The notes under the pieces are model-generated. The model was not told the origin of the DNA and made no database searches. It was given only the letters and a program-made list of their open reading frames with translations. Source: Polaromonas sp. (GTDB lineage: Bacteria; Pseudomonadota; Gammaproteobacteria; Burkholderiales; Burkholderiaceae_C). Taken from it: 64,000 bases of DNA. The DNA lies in the NCBI RefSeq assembly GCF_012927455.1, contig NZ_JABBPE010000002.1, forward strand, positions 682,001 to 746,000, read 5' to 3'. Below, in pieces: positions 17,440-26,848 of this stretch (position 1 is its first letter; the number at the start of each line of letters is the position of its first letter). The position numbers and the translations under genes are program-made.

Positions 17440-17850
17440 ATGCGACTTCTTCACACCATGCTGCGCGTTGGCAACCTCCAGCGCTCCATCGACTTCTACA
17501 CCCAGGTGCTGGGCATGAAGCTGCTGCGCACCTCGGAAAACTCCGAATACAAATATTCGCTGGCCTTTGTCGGCTATGAAGGCAACCCGGCCCAGGCCGA
17601 GATTGAGCTGACCTACAACCACGGCACGGACAGCTATGAGATGGGCACGGCCTATGGCCATATCGCGCTGGGCGTGCCCGACGCCTACGCCGCCTGCGAA
17701 AAAATCAAAACGGCCGGCGGCAAGGTCACCCGCGAAGCCGGTCCGGTCAAGGGCGGCAACACGGTGATTGCTTTTGTGACCGACCCGGACGGCTACAAGA
17801 TCGAATTGATCCAGCGCGCTGAAGGCGCCGGCGGCGCGGGTCTGCGCTAG
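17440..17850 (+). CDS. gloA: lactoylglutathione lyase (glyoxalase I)
   Basis: 136 residues, the usual length of bacterial GloA. It converts the methylglyoxal-glutathione hemithioacetal to S-lactoylglutathione. Metal ligands are visible: His5 (MRLLHTM), Glu56 in IELTYN, His in GHIALGV and Glu in KIELIQ. The R-V-x-x-L-x-x-S-I-D-F-Y motif near residue 9 is typical. The ATG at 17440 follows AGGAAATTCATC. An in-frame upstream extension is closed off by poor composition and not used. Confidence 0.95.
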   Translation: MRLLHTMLRVGNLQRSIDFYTQVLGMKLLRTSENSEYKYSLAFVGYEGNPAQAEIELTYNHGTDSYEMGTAYGHIALGVPDAYAACEKIKTAGGKVTREAGPVKGGNTVIAFVTDPDGYKIELIQRAEGAGGAGLR

Positions 17851-17870
17851 GCAGCAGCGGTATTACGTTC

Positions 17871-17930
17871 GCTATCTTTTTAATAGCTGCTTGCGCCCGT
17901 GCTGATTGGGCTAGAGGCCTATTTCATCTC
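17871..17930 (+). repeat. two-hairpin interspersed repeat, copy 4
   Basis: Full copy after gloA: GCTATCTTTTTAATAGC, TGCTTGCGCCC, a GGGCT arm and the tail CCTATTTCATC. It lies between convergent genes, where it could act as a bidirectional terminator. Confidence 0.8.
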
Positions 17931-17961
17931 TAAATCCAGGAAATTGAGCTGAAAATGTGGC

Positions 17962-18624
17962 TCAACCGCCCCGTCGCGCCAGCTGGCAGGCCTGCTGCGC
18001 CAGCGTGGTGATTTGCGCCCAGTCGCCGCGCGCTAGCGCATCGGCCGGGGTCAGCCATGAGCCACCCACGCAAGCCACGTTGGGCAGCGCCAGAAACTCC
18101 GCGGCATTGGCGATGGATACCCCCCCAGTCGGGCAAAACCGCACATCACCAAACGGCCCGCTCCAGGCTTTCAGCATGGCGGGTCCGCCAGCCTGCAGGG
18201 CGGGGAAAAATTTGAGCGCGCTCAAGCCGTCTTGCTGCGCCATCATGATTTCGCTGCCGGTAGCCACGCCGGGCAGCAATGGCAACCCGGCATCACGACA
18301 GGCCTGGCCCACCGCATGGGTGTAGCCCGGGCTGACGGCAAAGCGCGCGCCGGCCATGGCGCAGGCCTGCGCGTCGGCGGCGCTGCGCACTGTGCCGGCG
18401 CCGACCACCGCCTCGGGGACGTCACGCGCGATTGCCTCAATGCAGGCCAGCGCCTGCGGGGTGCGCAAGGTGACTTCCAGCATGCGGATGCCGCCCGCCA
18501 CCAGCGCCCGCGCCAGCCGCACGGCTTGCCCGACATCGTTCAGCACGATGACCGGAATCACAGGCGCATCGCGCATCACCTGCAAGGCGCTCAGTTGGAC
18601 GCTGATATTGAGATTTACATCCAT
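17962..18624 (-). CDS. eda: KDPG/KHG aldolase
   Basis: 220 residues. It cleaves 2-keto-3-deoxy-6-phosphogluconate to pyruvate and glyceraldehyde 3-phosphate, the last step of the Entner-Doudoroff pathway, and also KHG. It has E-V-T-L-R-T (catalytic Glu, about 50-55), G-A-G-T-V, and the Schiff-base Lys in LKFFPA (about 137-142), then FCPTGGV. Its start overlaps the end of edd by 10 bases, so the two enzymes are translationally coupled. Confidence 0.95.
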   Translation of the reverse strand: MDVNLNISVQLSALQVMRDAPVIPVIVLNDVGQAVRLARALVAGGIRMLEVTLRTPQALACIEAIARDVPEAVVGAGTVRSAADAQACAMAGARFAVSPGYTHAVGQACRDAGLPLLPGVATGSEIMMAQQDGLSALKFFPALQAGGPAMLKAWSGPFGDVRFCPTGGVSIANAAEFLALPNVACVGGSWLTPADALARGDWAQITTLAQQACQLARRGG

Positions 18625-20447
18625 GACAAAGCGCCTTCTTCAGCCGTCAGCGCATGGCGCCGCATGCCGCTAAACAAGCCCCGGCCCATGCCGATAGCAT
18701 TGCGCTGGCGCAATTCTTCGGGCATGACTGCAAGCGGCCTCGCCGCCCATTCGGCATCAGGCAGCAACACCTGCAACTCGCCGGTCAGCGCATCGACGCG
18801 TATCACATCGCCGTCGCGCACTTTGGCCAGCGGGCCACCGGCAGCCGCCTCTGGAGAGACGTGGATGGCAGCCGGCACCTTGCCCGATGCGCCGCTCATG
18901 CGCCCATCGGTCACCAGCGCGACCTTGAAGCCCTTGCCCTGCAATACCGCCAGCGGTGGCGTGAGCTTGTGCAGTTCGGGCATGCCGTTGGCCTGCGGGC
19001 CTTGCCAGCGCACCACGCACACCACATCACACGCCAGTTCGCCCGCGTTAAACGCCGCATGCAAGGCCTCTTGCGAATCAAACACGCGGGCCGGCGCCTC
19101 AATCACATGGCGGTCATCGGGAACCGAGGACACCTTGATGACGCTGCGGCCGAGGTTGCCTTGCAGCAGCTTGAGCCCGCCGGTGGCGCTGAACGGCGCG
19201 GCGACGGAACGAACTATCGTTTCGTCTTTGGAGTTGCCTGCGTCATGCCAGACCAGCGAGGGCCCCGCCAGCGACGGCTCGGCAAGCGCCGGCTCGCGGG
19301 TGTATTCGCGGATGCCGCCTTGGCGCACCGTCAGCACGTCTTCGTGCATCAAACCGGCATCAAGCAATTCGCGAATCACCAGCCCGGTGCCGCCCGCTGC
19401 CTGGAACTGGTTCACGTCGGCGCTGCCGTTGGGGTAGACATGCGTCAGCAGCGGCACGACGTCTGACAGGGCCGAAAAATCATTCCAGTCGATCACGATG
19501 CCGGCAGATTGCGCCACCGCGACCCAGTGAATCAGGTGGTTGGTAGAGCCGCCCGTGGCCAGCAGGGCCACCATGGCGTTGACGATGGCGCGTTCATCAA
19601 CAATTTCCCCAATCGGAGCAAAGCGTTTCGCCTTGACAATGCCCAGCACGGTGCGCGCCGCTTCGCGCGTCAGCTCGTCGCGCAATGTGCCACCGGGCGC
19701 CACAAAAGCGGTACCGGGCACATGCAGGCCCATGGCCTCGAGCAGCATTTGGTTGCTGTTGGCTGTGCCGTAAAAGGTACAGGTGCCGGGGCTGTGATAG
19801 CTCTTGAGTTCGGCATCGAGCAAACCCTCGCGTCCGATCAGGCCCTGCGCGGCCAGCTCGCGCACCCGGGCTTTTTCCTTGTTGGGCAGGCCCGACGGCA
19901 TGGGCCCGGCCGGCACGAACACCGTAGGCAGATGGCCAAACTGCAGCGCGCCAATCAGCAGGCCGGGCACGATCTTGTCGCAGACGCCGAGCATCAGCGC
20001 CGCGTCAAACATGTCGTGCGACAGCGCCACCGCCGTCGCCATGGCGATCACATCGCGGCTGAACAAACTCAGCTCCATGCCGCTGGTGCCTTGCGTCACG
20101 CCGTCGCACATGGCGGGCACACCGCCCGCCACTTGCGCGGTGGCGCCCTGCTTGCGCGCCTCGTCCTTGATCAGCGCGGGATAGCTTTGCAGCGGCGTGT
20201 GCGCCGACAGCATGTCGTTGTAGGCGGTGACGATGCCGATGTTGGGTGCGCGTTCGGTCAGTATCTTGAAGCGGTCGTCCAGCGGCATGCCGGCAACGGC
20301 ATGCGCCAGATTGGCGCAGCCCATGCGGTCCGGGCTGGGGGCGCGGCCGCTGTCGGCGTGCAACTGCGCCAGGTAAGCGCTGCGGGTGGGAGCGCTGCGT
20401 TCAGCAATGCGCGCCGTGATGTCTGAGACTGCGGAATGAATCGCCAT
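18615..20447 (-). CDS. edd: phosphogluconate dehydratase
   Basis: 610 residues, the full length of IlvD/Edd-family enzymes. It dehydrates 6-phosphogluconate to KDPG using an Fe-S cluster. Characteristic stretches include [20 protein letters not shown] near residue 75, a [10 protein letters not shown] segment, C-D-K-I-V-P-G and [20 protein letters not shown], and a D-G-R-M-S-G-A-S-G motif near the C-terminus. Cys residues in these segments are the expected cluster ligands. GAGGTGA precedes the ATG. Together with eda it forms a complete lower Entner-Doudoroff operon. Confidence 0.95.
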   Translation of the reverse strand: MAIHSAVSDITARIAERSAPTRSAYLAQLHADSGRAPSPDRMGCANLAHAVAGMPLDDRFKILTERAPNIGIVTAYNDMLSAHTPLQSYPALIKDEARKQGATAQVAGGVPAMCDGVTQGTSGMELSLFSRDVIAMATAVALSHDMFDAALMLGVCDKIVPGLLIGALQFGHLPTVFVPAGPMPSGLPNKEKARVRELAAQGLIGREGLLDAELKSYHSPGTCTFYGTANSNQMLLEAMGLHVPGTAFVAPGGTLRDELTREAARTVLGIVKAKRFAPIGEIVDERAIVNAMVALLATGGSTNHLIHWVAVAQSAGIVIDWNDFSALSDVVPLLTHVYPNGSADVNQFQAAGGTGLVIRELLDAGLMHEDVLTVRQGGIREYTREPALAEPSLAGPSLVWHDAGNSKDETIVRSVAAPFSATGGLKLLQGNLGRSVIKVSSVPDDRHVIEAPARVFDSQEALHAAFNAGELACDVVCVVRWQGPQANGMPELHKLTPPLAVLQGKGFKVALVTDGRMSGASGKVPAAIHVSPEAAAGGPLAKVRDGDVIRVDALTGELQVLLPDAEWAARPLAVMPEELRQRNAIGMGRGLFSGMRRHALTAEEGALSWM

Positions 20448-20474
20448 GGGATGTCACCTCAAATAGGAATGCCT

Positions 20475-20556
20475 GTAACCTTATTACCAACTCCATGACT
20501 CTATGGTAATGGCTGGTCTATGCATTGGACACGGCCATGGTTACGACGCGGTTACC
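20475..20556. promoter_or_regulatory. candidate operator region upstream of edd
   Basis: A 7-base inverted repeat, ATTACCA (20483-20489) and TGGTAAT (20504-20510), is flanked by further half-sites: GTAACC at 20475, GGTTAC at 20539 and GGTTACC at 20550. E. coli edd-eda is controlled by LacI-family GntR at a TTACCGGTAA-type site, and these half-sites look alike. No such regulator gene is in the window. Confidence 0.45.
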
Positions 20557-20693
20557 AAAGCCACCGCAAAAGGCCTGTGGAATCGGCCATCAGCCCTTGG
20601 CCTGAAATGTTGATGCCAACAACGCAACTTCCTGAACCGCCCTCCTTTTAAAGCCAGTGTGCAGCTTGCGGCAAGGCGTTGCCGCGAGATCGC

Positions 20694-21287
20694 CTACTGC
20701 AGGCTGATTTCGACACGCCTGGCTTCGGCATCGCTGCCGCTATTGGTGCCGGTGCCAACCATTTGCTCGGGCTTTTTAAGCTCGATCTGCCGGTCGTCAA
20801 CCCCGGCGTTCTTCAAGGCGTCGCGTACTGCCAGCGCCCGGCGTTGGGCCAGCGCGGCGTTGTAAACAGGATTGCCGACGGCATCGTGAAAACCCGAGAT
20901 CAGCAGTTTGCGACCTGACTGGGCGCCCTTGACCATGTCGGCCAGCGCTTCGCCGGCGCCCGCTGCCAGCTGGGCATTGTTGCTGGCGAAATAAAACTTC
21001 ACCACACCCTGCTCAACCTTGACGCTGGCCGCATCCGACGCGGCCTGCGCCAGCTGCGCTGCGCTGAGGAGGGGCGCCGCGGGCAGCGCAGAAGCGACCG
21101 CGGCGGGAGCCGTTGCAGCGGACGCGGGATTGATGGGCAAGGCGGCAGCAGGCGCTGGAACGGCGCGCAGCACGGCAGCACGATGGGAAATGCCAACCCC
21201 CATCACCAGCGCCAGCACCATTGCGATCAAACCAGCCAGCAGCGCCAACACCAGGCCCTGCGACCCGTCATCGTCTTGAGAAAACAT
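20694..21287 (-). CDS. OmpA-family protein with one N-terminal membrane helix
   Basis: 197 residues. A transmembrane helix (about 12-32) is followed by a long Ala/Pro-rich linker (40-90) and a C-terminal OmpA-like peptidoglycan-binding domain. That domain has V-K-F-Y-F-A-S-N-N, I-S-G-F-H-D-A-V-G-N, A-L-A-Q-R-R-A-L-A-V and a final ARRVEISL. The fold normally binds the diaminopimelate of peptidoglycan. It would tether the inner membrane to the cell wall, as MotB or ExbD-linked proteins do. The partner is not visible here. Confidence 0.85.
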   Translation of the reverse strand: MFSQDDDGSQGLVLALLAGLIAMVLALVMGVGISHRAAVLRAVPAPAAALPINPASAATAPAAVASALPAAPLLSAAQLAQAASDAASVKVEQGVVKFYFASNNAQLAAGAGEALADMVKGAQSGRKLLISGFHDAVGNPVYNAALAQRRALAVRDALKNAGVDDRQIELKKPEQMVGTGTNSGSDAEARRVEISLQ

Positions 21288-21331
21288 TGCCCAACTCCCT
21301 TTGAAAACTCAAAGGATTGTAAAGTCTAGGG

Positions 21332-21931
21332 ATGAGCAAACCAGGCAAGCCAGAGCATGTAGCGCGCCATCCGCCGCAGTTGCTGGACGCTGTTCTGCGC
21401 GAATGGGGCGGCCAGGGCGACCTGTGGATTTTTGCCTACGCGTCGCTGATCTGGCGACCGGACTTTGAATTTGCCGAAGAGCGCTTTGCCACGCTGCACG
21501 GCTACCACCGCGCGCTCAAGATGTGGAGCCGCATCAACCGCGGCACGCCCGAGTTGCCCGGGCTGGTGTTTGGCCTGTTGCCTGGCGGCAGCTGCAAAGG
21601 CGTGGCCTACCGCATTCCGCAGGCCCAGGTCAGCACCACCCTGCCGATCTTGTGGGAGCGGGAAATGCCCAACGGCGGCGTCTACGACCCGAAGTGGCTG
21701 CGCTGCAAAACGGCGCTGGGCGACTCCAGGGCGCTGGCCTTCACGCTGTCAAAACGCAGCCCCAGCCACGCCGGCGTGCTCAGCGAAGACCACTACCGGC
21801 AGATTTTCTTGAGCGCAAGCGGGCGTTACGGCACGACGCGCGACTACGCGCAGCTCACCTATGACAAGCTGCGCACCCTGGGCATTCACGACCACGCGCT
21901 GGGAAAGCTGTTGCAGCTGGTCAAGCCTTGA
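21332..21931 (+). CDS. gamma-glutamylcyclotransferase (ChaC-like)
   Basis: 199 residues. ChaC-type enzymes degrade glutathione to 5-oxoproline and Cys-Gly. The N-terminal signature is W-I-F-A-Y-A-S-L-I-W-R-P (about 32-43). The usual Y-G-S-L anion-binding turn is Y-A-S-L here, and G-L-L-P-G-G-S-C-K-G-V-A-Y-R follows. The Gly to Ala change in the turn is notable and might alter activity, but the rest of the family pattern is kept. It is divergent from the OmpA-like gene. Confidence 0.85.
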   Translation: MSKPGKPEHVARHPPQLLDAVLREWGGQGDLWIFAYASLIWRPDFEFAEERFATLHGYHRALKMWSRINRGTPELPGLVFGLLPGGSCKGVAYRIPQAQVSTTLPILWEREMPNGGVYDPKWLRCKTALGDSRALAFTLSKRSPSHAGVLSEDHYRQIFLSASGRYGTTRDYAQLTYDKLRTLGIHDHALGKLLQLVKP

Positions 21932-21949
21932 GCATCAGAATCGCAAACG

Positions 21950-21978
21950 AAAAAAGGGCGGACACAAGGCCCGCCCTT
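21950..21978 (-). terminator. rho-independent terminator after the first DUF5666 gene
   Basis: Stem AAGGGCGG (21954-21961) with CCGCCCTT (21971-21978), 9-base loop. On the minus strand it is followed by a run of T, so it ends the DUF5666 transcript; it may also serve the ChaC-like gene from the other side. A second version is at 24336-24365. Confidence 0.8.
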
Positions 21979-22009
21979 CAAACAGCTGCACAAGGCAGCC
22001 TTGACTTAA

Positions 22010-23341
22010 TTACGTTGTGGCATTCAGGGGGATCAGGCCGATGCGGGTCGCCTTGATGCTGCCGCTGCCGTCATGCTCGGCCACGCCTTCGATGATCAGC
22101 GTTCCACCATGGTCAGCGCGCAGATCAGCCAACTTGAGGCCGTTGGTGAAATTAACGCTCTTGTCGACGGTCAACTTGCTCATCTTGCTGCCGCCGGTCG
22201 TGGTGACGTCGAAGGTAAATTTAAGTTTGCCATCGGTCCTGCTGCCGGTAACTTTACCGTACAGCACGAACTTGAACTGGTCGTTGTCGTCTTCCACTTT
22301 GCACTTGGTCGCCTTAAGCACCTTCTTGACCATGCGGCCCTCACACTCAACCCGGTCGCCCACCTTGAGGGCTCGCAAACCAGCAACGCCGCTGGCATCG
22401 ATAGTCACGCCGTTGCAAACAAAATTGGCGTTGGACGTCCACTCGGTGATCGTGCCCTTGATCTCGACATCCTCGCGGTCTTCGGTCTCTTTTTCCTTCT
22501 CCACTTCGCGAATCTTGATCGCTTTGCCGCTTTTGACCGGCGTAGGAGGCGTGGTCACGGCGGGCACAGTGAGTGTCAGCTTGACGCGCACAACCATTCC
22601 GTTTTTCAGGATCAACTTGCCCATGTCCGTGGATGCGTCGAAACTAACGATGAAGTCGCCGATCTGGAAGCTCGTAGTCGTGAGGGCACTTACAACGCCG
22701 CACATCTTGGTGGGCTTGATCTCGGCGGCTTTCTTGAGTTCGATGCGCGTGGCCGTCATCTCGTTGTTAAGGAAATAGCCGTGCACTTCGACAATGTCGT
22801 TTACGGCCAGGACCTTGTCACCGGTCAGGCCCAGGCCTTCTTCAAAGATCGTGCAGGCCGTGATGTTCACTTTTTGTCCCATCACCACCATCGTCGTCGG
22901 GGCGGTTGTCGCTACTGGAACGCTGTCGACAGGGCCCAGCAACTCGCTCATGCAGATGATTTTTTCGGCTTTGTCGGTCTTGTCGGATTTGCGTGATTTG
23001 CCTCGTCCCTTGACGCGGCACATCATGCCCAGTTTCAGGCCATCTCGGCCGCCTGGGAAAGGCTGGTCATCCTCATCGACCACGTTGGCTTCCATATCGT
23101 CAAAGCGCACGCCACTCAGGATGACCGAGCCCAGGCCGACAATCGGACCGGCGGACAAGGAACCGTTCGCGTCGTTGGAGGTGGTGGGGCCGACGCCGTT
23201 GTTGGCAGCGGGCGTGTCGTTCTTGTCGCCGCCGCCGCCGCCGCCGCAGCCCGCAATGAACAACGCGCCGCCTAACAGGCTGAGCAATCCTTCCCGGCGC
23301 GTGACGCGGGTAAATGCTGGTGCTTGGGTTTCAATTTTCAT
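22010..23341 (-). CDS. DUF5666 domain lipoprotein, copy 1
   Basis: 443 residues. The N-terminus has [14 protein letters not shown] and then I-A-G-C-G, a lipobox with a twin-arginine flavour, followed by a poly-Gly run. The body has several ~65-residue DUF5666-type repeats, small beta barrels with motifs such as [21 protein letters not shown] and LRADHGGTLIIEG. The function is unknown; the protein is likely exposed on the periplasmic face. It is paralogous along its length to the gene at 24399 and belongs to a tandem duplication. The ATG follows AAGGAAAG. Confidence 0.82.
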   Translation of the reverse strand: MKIETQAPAFTRVTRREGLLSLLGGALFIAGCGGGGGGDKNDTPAANNGVGPTTSNDANGSLSAGPIVGLGSVILSGVRFDDMEANVVDEDDQPFPGGRDGLKLGMMCRVKGRGKSRKSDKTDKAEKIICMSELLGPVDSVPVATTAPTTMVVMGQKVNITACTIFEEGLGLTGDKVLAVNDIVEVHGYFLNNEMTATRIELKKAAEIKPTKMCGVVSALTTTSFQIGDFIVSFDASTDMGKLILKNGMVVRVKLTLTVPAVTTPPTPVKSGKAIKIREVEKEKETEDREDVEIKGTITEWTSNANFVCNGVTIDASGVAGLRALKVGDRVECEGRMVKKVLKATKCKVEDDNDQFKFVLYGKVTGSRTDGKLKFTFDVTTTGGSKMSKLTVDKSVNFTNGLKLADLRADHGGTLIIEGVAEHDGSGSIKATRIGLIPLNATT

Positions 23342-23600
23342 GGGTACTTTCCTTGGTGGTGGTGAGGGAATCGAGTGAATCGGAGGAACCAGATGAATTT
23401 TTGGAACCAGGGGAACGGGGGAAATCAGGGGAATCGGGACTCATGGCTTGTGCCCAGGTGAACAAGCCCTTGCCCACGCACAACTGCGCCAGCGGGGCCA
23501 GCAGGTTGTCCACGGCTTGCAGCAGTAACTGCTTTTCCGCAGTCAGGGCCGAGTCGGTGAACGATTCTTCAGCAGCAGTGTTGGGGGTCTCTATCAACAT
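23331..23600 (-). pseudogene. DUF6502 gene with a 230-codon in-frame deletion, copy 1
   Basis: 89 codons. The first 46 match the start of the DUF6502 protein at 25702-26580 (T-A-E-K-Q-L-L-L-x-A-V-D-N-L-L) through V-G-K-G. The frame then jumps directly to L-F-T-W-x-Q-A-M, the C-terminus of the other copy, so about 230 residues are gone without loss of frame. A new low-complexity tail (Ser/Asp/Thr-rich) reads past the old stop and overlaps the start of the DUF5666 gene by 11 bases. It is probably non-functional, though a short peptide could still be made. Confidence 0.8.
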
Positions 23601-23887
23601 GAAAAGTCAGTTTAAATGTGCAAAAAACACATTAAACAGAAAACTTGTAACCAGACCACATCCGAAAAAGGGGCTAAATCTTCGCCCTCGGTGTGGTCGA
23701 AAAGGCGGGAAATGAAGCCGCGAAGCCGGCCACCCGGCGCTGCGAGCAGCACCCGCGGGCATCCGCCCTGACGAGCCGCCGTGTGCGCGACCGGCCTTGG
23801 CGCTGCGTCGGCCCAATTTCTGCCGCTTGCGGATCGTCCCGCGTGCTCAAGTCGCTGCACGCGCCGGCGTCGTTAGCGCTGACGCGT
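23601..23887. other. upstream region of the DUF6502 remnant
   Basis: No gene is seen. At 23614-23637 a palindromic site like the one at 26593-26615 is retained (TAAATGTG, then CACATTA). The rest is GC-rich filler up to the repeat at 23888. Confidence 0.4.
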
Positions 23888-23943
23888 GCTATTAAATTAA
23901 TAGCTGCTAGCGCTCGTGATGTATGGGCTTGAAGCATTATTTA
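23888..23943 (+). repeat. two-hairpin interspersed repeat, copy 5
   Basis: Full copy (GCTATTAAATTAATAGC, TGCTAGCGC, TGGGCTTGAAGC, ATTATTTA). It holds the same position relative to pdxH as the copy at 26719, so it was duplicated with the surrounding segment. Confidence 0.85.
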
Positions 23944-24104
23944 AGGGTAAACCCCAAAAACCAGGCAGGCCGCTGCCGCGCCACGCCCTGCGCAATAGGC
24001 CCGGCGCGCGCCACCAGCGGCAGCCGAGCAATCGCCTCGCCAAGCGCCGCCAGCAACAGCCAGAGCGCGTCGGCAAATACAGCCGCCATCCCTATGCTTC
24101 AGGC

Positions 24105-24262
24105 ATGTCAGAGCACACCCCTTCCATCGCCGATCTCCGCAAAAGCTACCAGCGCGCCGAGCGCCATGAAGCCGCCTCCCACGCAGACCCCTTGAAACAA
24201 TTTGAGCAGTGGATTAACAAAGCCATCGCTGCACAGTTGCCAGAACCCGACGCCATGACGCC
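24105..24262 (+). pseudogene. pdxH: 5' fragment of pdxH
   Basis: The first ~52 codons match pdxH at 26849 closely ([13 protein letters not shown] and [13 protein letters not shown]) up to the A-M-T codons. Similarity then stops and the frame runs into the terminator of the second DUF5666 gene. FMN-binding and catalytic parts are absent, so it cannot be a working oxidase. It marks the breakpoint of the tandem duplication. Confidence 0.85.
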
Positions 24263-24335
24263 GCTTCGCCACGTTGCAGGGCGCGCTTTGGTTGAACCAG
24301 GCCTTGGGCCCGACCCTGCGCTGGGCCGCGCGCAC

Positions 24336-24365
24336 AAAAAAAAGGGCGAGCCACACGGCCCGCCC
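24336..24365 (-). terminator. rho-independent terminator after the second DUF5666 gene
   Basis: Nine-base arms with one mismatch, GGGCGAGCC (24344-24352) and GGCCCGCCC (24357-24365), around ACAC. On the minus strand eight T follow. It is homologous to the terminator at 21950-21978. Confidence 0.85.
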
Positions 24366-24398
24366 AAGATTAGCCGCCCAAAAGCAGCCTTGACCCCC

Positions 24399-25646
24399 TT
24401 ACTCCCGGGTGATGCGCTTGGCCACGAAGCTGCCATCTGGCGAGACCCGACCCTCGACCTTCAGCGTGAGGCCATCTTTCAGGCTGGCCGCTGAGGCGAG
24501 ATTGACGAATTTCACATCACCGACCTTGAAGGTCACCTTGGCCACCATGCCGCCGGTGGAGGTCAGCGTGAAGGTGAGCCCGACTGTACTGTTGCCGGAG
24601 ACCGTGCCGTGCAGTACGAACTTGAAATCGTCTTTTTCGTCTTCCTCTTCGACCTTCTTCGCCATCAGCACGCCCTTGACCATGCTGCCTTCGACCTCAA
24701 CCCGGCTGCCGACCTCGAGCGGCGGCAGACCTGCGGCACCGCGGGCATCGATCTTCACGCCGTTGACGGTGAAATCGGCGATGGAAGTGAATACAGTGAT
24801 CAGGCCTTTGACTTCAACTTCGTCGTGGTCTTCGGTCTCCACCTCCACGGCGCGAATCTTGATTGCTTTGCGGGTGGCAACAGCCGGCACCGGGGTGATG
24901 GCCACTTTGTCCAGTCGTACGCGCACCAGCAAATCGTTAGCCAAGGTCAGGTTACCCAGTGCCGCCTGATCAAAGCTGATGACCAGCGTGCCGATTTGAA
25001 AGGTTGTCAGGGCAAGTTTGCTGACCTTGCCTTGCAGCTTGAAGAACTTGACGTTGGCCAGAACCTTGCGTTCGATGCGCGTGGCCGTTATCACGTTGCT
25101 GACCGGATCGACAAAGCCGTGCACTTCCACGATATCGTTGGCGTGCAAATTCGCGAGGCTCAAGTCATCTTCAAAAATCGTGGTGATCGTGATCTGCACT
25201 TTTTGCCCGAGCACGACCATCGTCGTCGGGGCGGTTGTCGCAACCGGAATGCTGTCGATAGGGCCGAGCAGGTCACTGCGAAGGGTTATCTCTTCGGCTT
25301 CGTCGGTTTTATCCGCTTTGCGTGATTTGGCCTTGCCCTTGACCCGGCACATCATGCCCAGCTTCAGGTCCTTGCGGTCGACGGTGATGCCATCGTCGTC
25401 CAGAATCTTGGCCAAGTCATCGCTGAAGCGCACACCATTGACAATGATGGAGCCCATGCCGGCAATCGGTCCCACGGACAAGGAGCCGCTGGCGTCGGTG
25501 GAACCGGTGCCGCCGCTGTTCACGGCCGCCTGGCTGCTGTCTCCGCCGCCGCAGCCTGCCAGGAACAGGGCGCCGCCTAACAGGCTGAGCAATCCTTCCC
25601 GGCGTGTGACGCGGGCAAAGGCTGGTTTCTCATTTGCAATTTTCAT
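24399..25646 (-). CDS. DUF5666 domain lipoprotein, copy 2
   Basis: 415 residues with the same build as the protein at 22010: [11 protein letters not shown], lipobox L-A-G-C-G, Gly-rich linker, then DUF5666-type repeats ([40 protein letters not shown]). The ATG at 25646 is preceded by AAGGAAAG and aligns with the start of copy 1. It lies 55 bases after the intact DUF6502 gene and is probably co-transcribed with it. The molecular role is unknown. This copy keeps its intact upstream partner and may be the functional one. Confidence 0.82.
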   Translation of the reverse strand: MKIANEKPAFARVTRREGLLSLLGGALFLAGCGGGDSSQAAVNSGGTGSTDASGSLSVGPIAGMGSIIVNGVRFSDDLAKILDDDGITVDRKDLKLGMMCRVKGKAKSRKADKTDEAEEITLRSDLLGPIDSIPVATTAPTTMVVLGQKVQITITTIFEDDLSLANLHANDIVEVHGFVDPVSNVITATRIERKVLANVKFFKLQGKVSKLALTTFQIGTLVISFDQAALGNLTLANDLLVRVRLDKVAITPVPAVATRKAIKIRAVEVETEDHDEVEVKGLITVFTSIADFTVNGVKIDARGAAGLPPLEVGSRVEVEGSMVKGVLMAKKVEEEDEKDDFKFVLHGTVSGNSTVGLTFTLTSTGGMVAKVTFKVGDVKFVNLASAASLKDGLTLKVEGRVSPDGSFVAKRITRE

Positions 25647-25701
25647 CGGTGCTTTCCTTGGTGGTGAGGGAACTGGGGGATTCACAGGGGAATCCTGAAA
25701 T

Positions 25702-26580
25702 TCAGGGGATTCGCGGGGAATTGGGGGGCATGGCTTGCGACCAGGTGAACAGACCGATGCGCAGGCACTGGTCCTGTACGCGGCCGGCCAGCCGGTCGGC
25801 GGCCATCAGTTCTTCGAGCCGGGGCGTCATTTCCTGCAATATGTTGCGCCACTGCTGCATCATCATCGTGCGCGCCTGGGCCAGCGATTTGGCCGAGAGT
25901 TCGTCGGCAAAAATGGCTTGTTCGAGTTCTTCGTTGCCATTGCCCAGCACGTTGGCGGTAGCGGCGCGCAGGTGGTCGCCGACGTTGTCGCCCAGGTAGC
26001 CGACCATGCGCGCCCAGTCGCCGCGCGGCACAAAGGCCTCTTGCAGCATATGGACCGTGTCGGTGGCGACGTCGAACTTGGCCAGGCGCAGGCGACTCAA
26101 CTCCTCAAGCAGCGTGCGCGAATGCACGTCGCGCGTGACCGACTTGGCCAGCGCTTCAAAACTCGGGGCCACGCCATGGCGCGGCAAGGGCAGAGGCCGG
26201 CCGCTCGCGCTACGCAAGGCCGGGTCGGCCAGCCAGCGCATGAACAATTCGGTAATCGGCGAGCGGTAAGGCTCGCGTTCGCGCATCGGCTGGCTCTCCA
26301 GCCGCATGACTTCGCGTCGCGTCAGCCCGGTGGTGGCGCTGATGCGGCTGGTGAGTCGCGCCGAAGGCTGATCGGCAAGGACCTGGCGCGCAGCCTGAAC
26401 GAAGGCTTGGCGCAAGCGCTCCTCGATCATCTGAATGGTGATGCCCTTGCCCACGCACAGCTGCGCCAGCGGGGTCAGCAGGTTGTCGACGGCTTCGAGC
26501 AGCAACTGCTTTTCCGCAGTCGGGGCCGAGTCGGTAAACGATTCCGAGTCGATGGCAGTGTTTGAGGGTTCGGTCAGCAT
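25702..26580 (-). CDS. DUF6502 family protein, intact copy
   Basis: 292 residues, soluble. It has an N-terminal helical region that looks like a winged-helix DNA-binding fold (I-Q-M-I-E-E-R-L-R-Q-A-F, then SARLTSRISATTGLTRREVM, near residues 48-95). This is followed by a region with W-x-x-D-P near 120 and a mostly helical C-terminal half. The pattern suggests a transcription regulator, but no target is known. The ATG at 26580 has no obvious ribosome site, and a perfect palindrome sits 13 bases upstream. It is followed by the lipoprotein gene of copy 2. Confidence 0.8.
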   Translation of the reverse strand: MLTEPSNTAIDSESFTDSAPTAEKQLLLEAVDNLLTPLAQLCVGKGITIQMIEERLRQAFVQAARQVLADQPSARLTSRISATTGLTRREVMRLESQPMREREPYRSPITELFMRWLADPALRSASGRPLPLPRHGVAPSFEALAKSVTRDVHSRTLLEELSRLRLAKFDVATDTVHMLQEAFVPRGDWARMVGYLGDNVGDHLRAATANVLGNGNEELEQAIFADELSAKSLAQARTMMMQQWRNILQEMTPRLEELMAADRLAGRVQDQCLRIGLFTWSQAMPPNSPRIP

Positions 26581-26592
26581 GAAAAATGAGTA

Positions 26593-26615
26593 TAAATGTG
26601 TAAAATGCACATTTA
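26593..26615 (-). promoter_or_regulatory. palindromic operator candidate before the DUF6502 gene
   Basis: Perfect 8-base arms TAAATGTG (26593-26600) and CACATTTA (26608-26615) with a 7-base spacer, 13 bases from the start codon. The equivalent place in the duplicated copy (23614-23637) keeps a near-identical palindrome although the gene there is decayed. Binding by the DUF6502 protein itself would be one explanation. Confidence 0.5.
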
Positions 26616-26718
26616 TTGGAAAATTTTGTAACCAAATTACCACCCTGCAAACGACACAACCGAGCCCCGCATCCTGGCAGCGCGAACTGCGCGAGCGAAT
26701 CTCCATGAATCGTCAAGT

Positions 26719-26774
26719 GCTACTGAATTAATAGCTGCTTGCATCCGTTTTATATGGGCTTCAGCTACTATTTA
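26719..26774 (+). repeat. two-hairpin interspersed repeat, copy 6
   Basis: Full copy upstream of pdxH (GCTACTGAATTAATAGC, TGCTTGCATCCG, ATGGGCTTCAGC, TACTATTTA). Its partner in the duplicated segment is at 23888. Confidence 0.85.
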
Positions 26775-26848
26775 CTGCTGAATCAGGCGCTCTGGCAAGC
26801 ACCGGCTGGCGCGTGCTCGCGGGCAAATGCACTCTCTATACTGCAAGC

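Noticed and set aside
18232..20426. Long plus-strand frames opposite edd and eda
   Set aside because: Composition is Arg/His/Gln/Ala-rich and no motif is present. The minus-strand genes are certain.
23700..23880. Possible small genes in the left duplicated segment
   Set aside because: Arg-rich frames in all phases with no counterpart in the right copy; consistent with decayed DNA.
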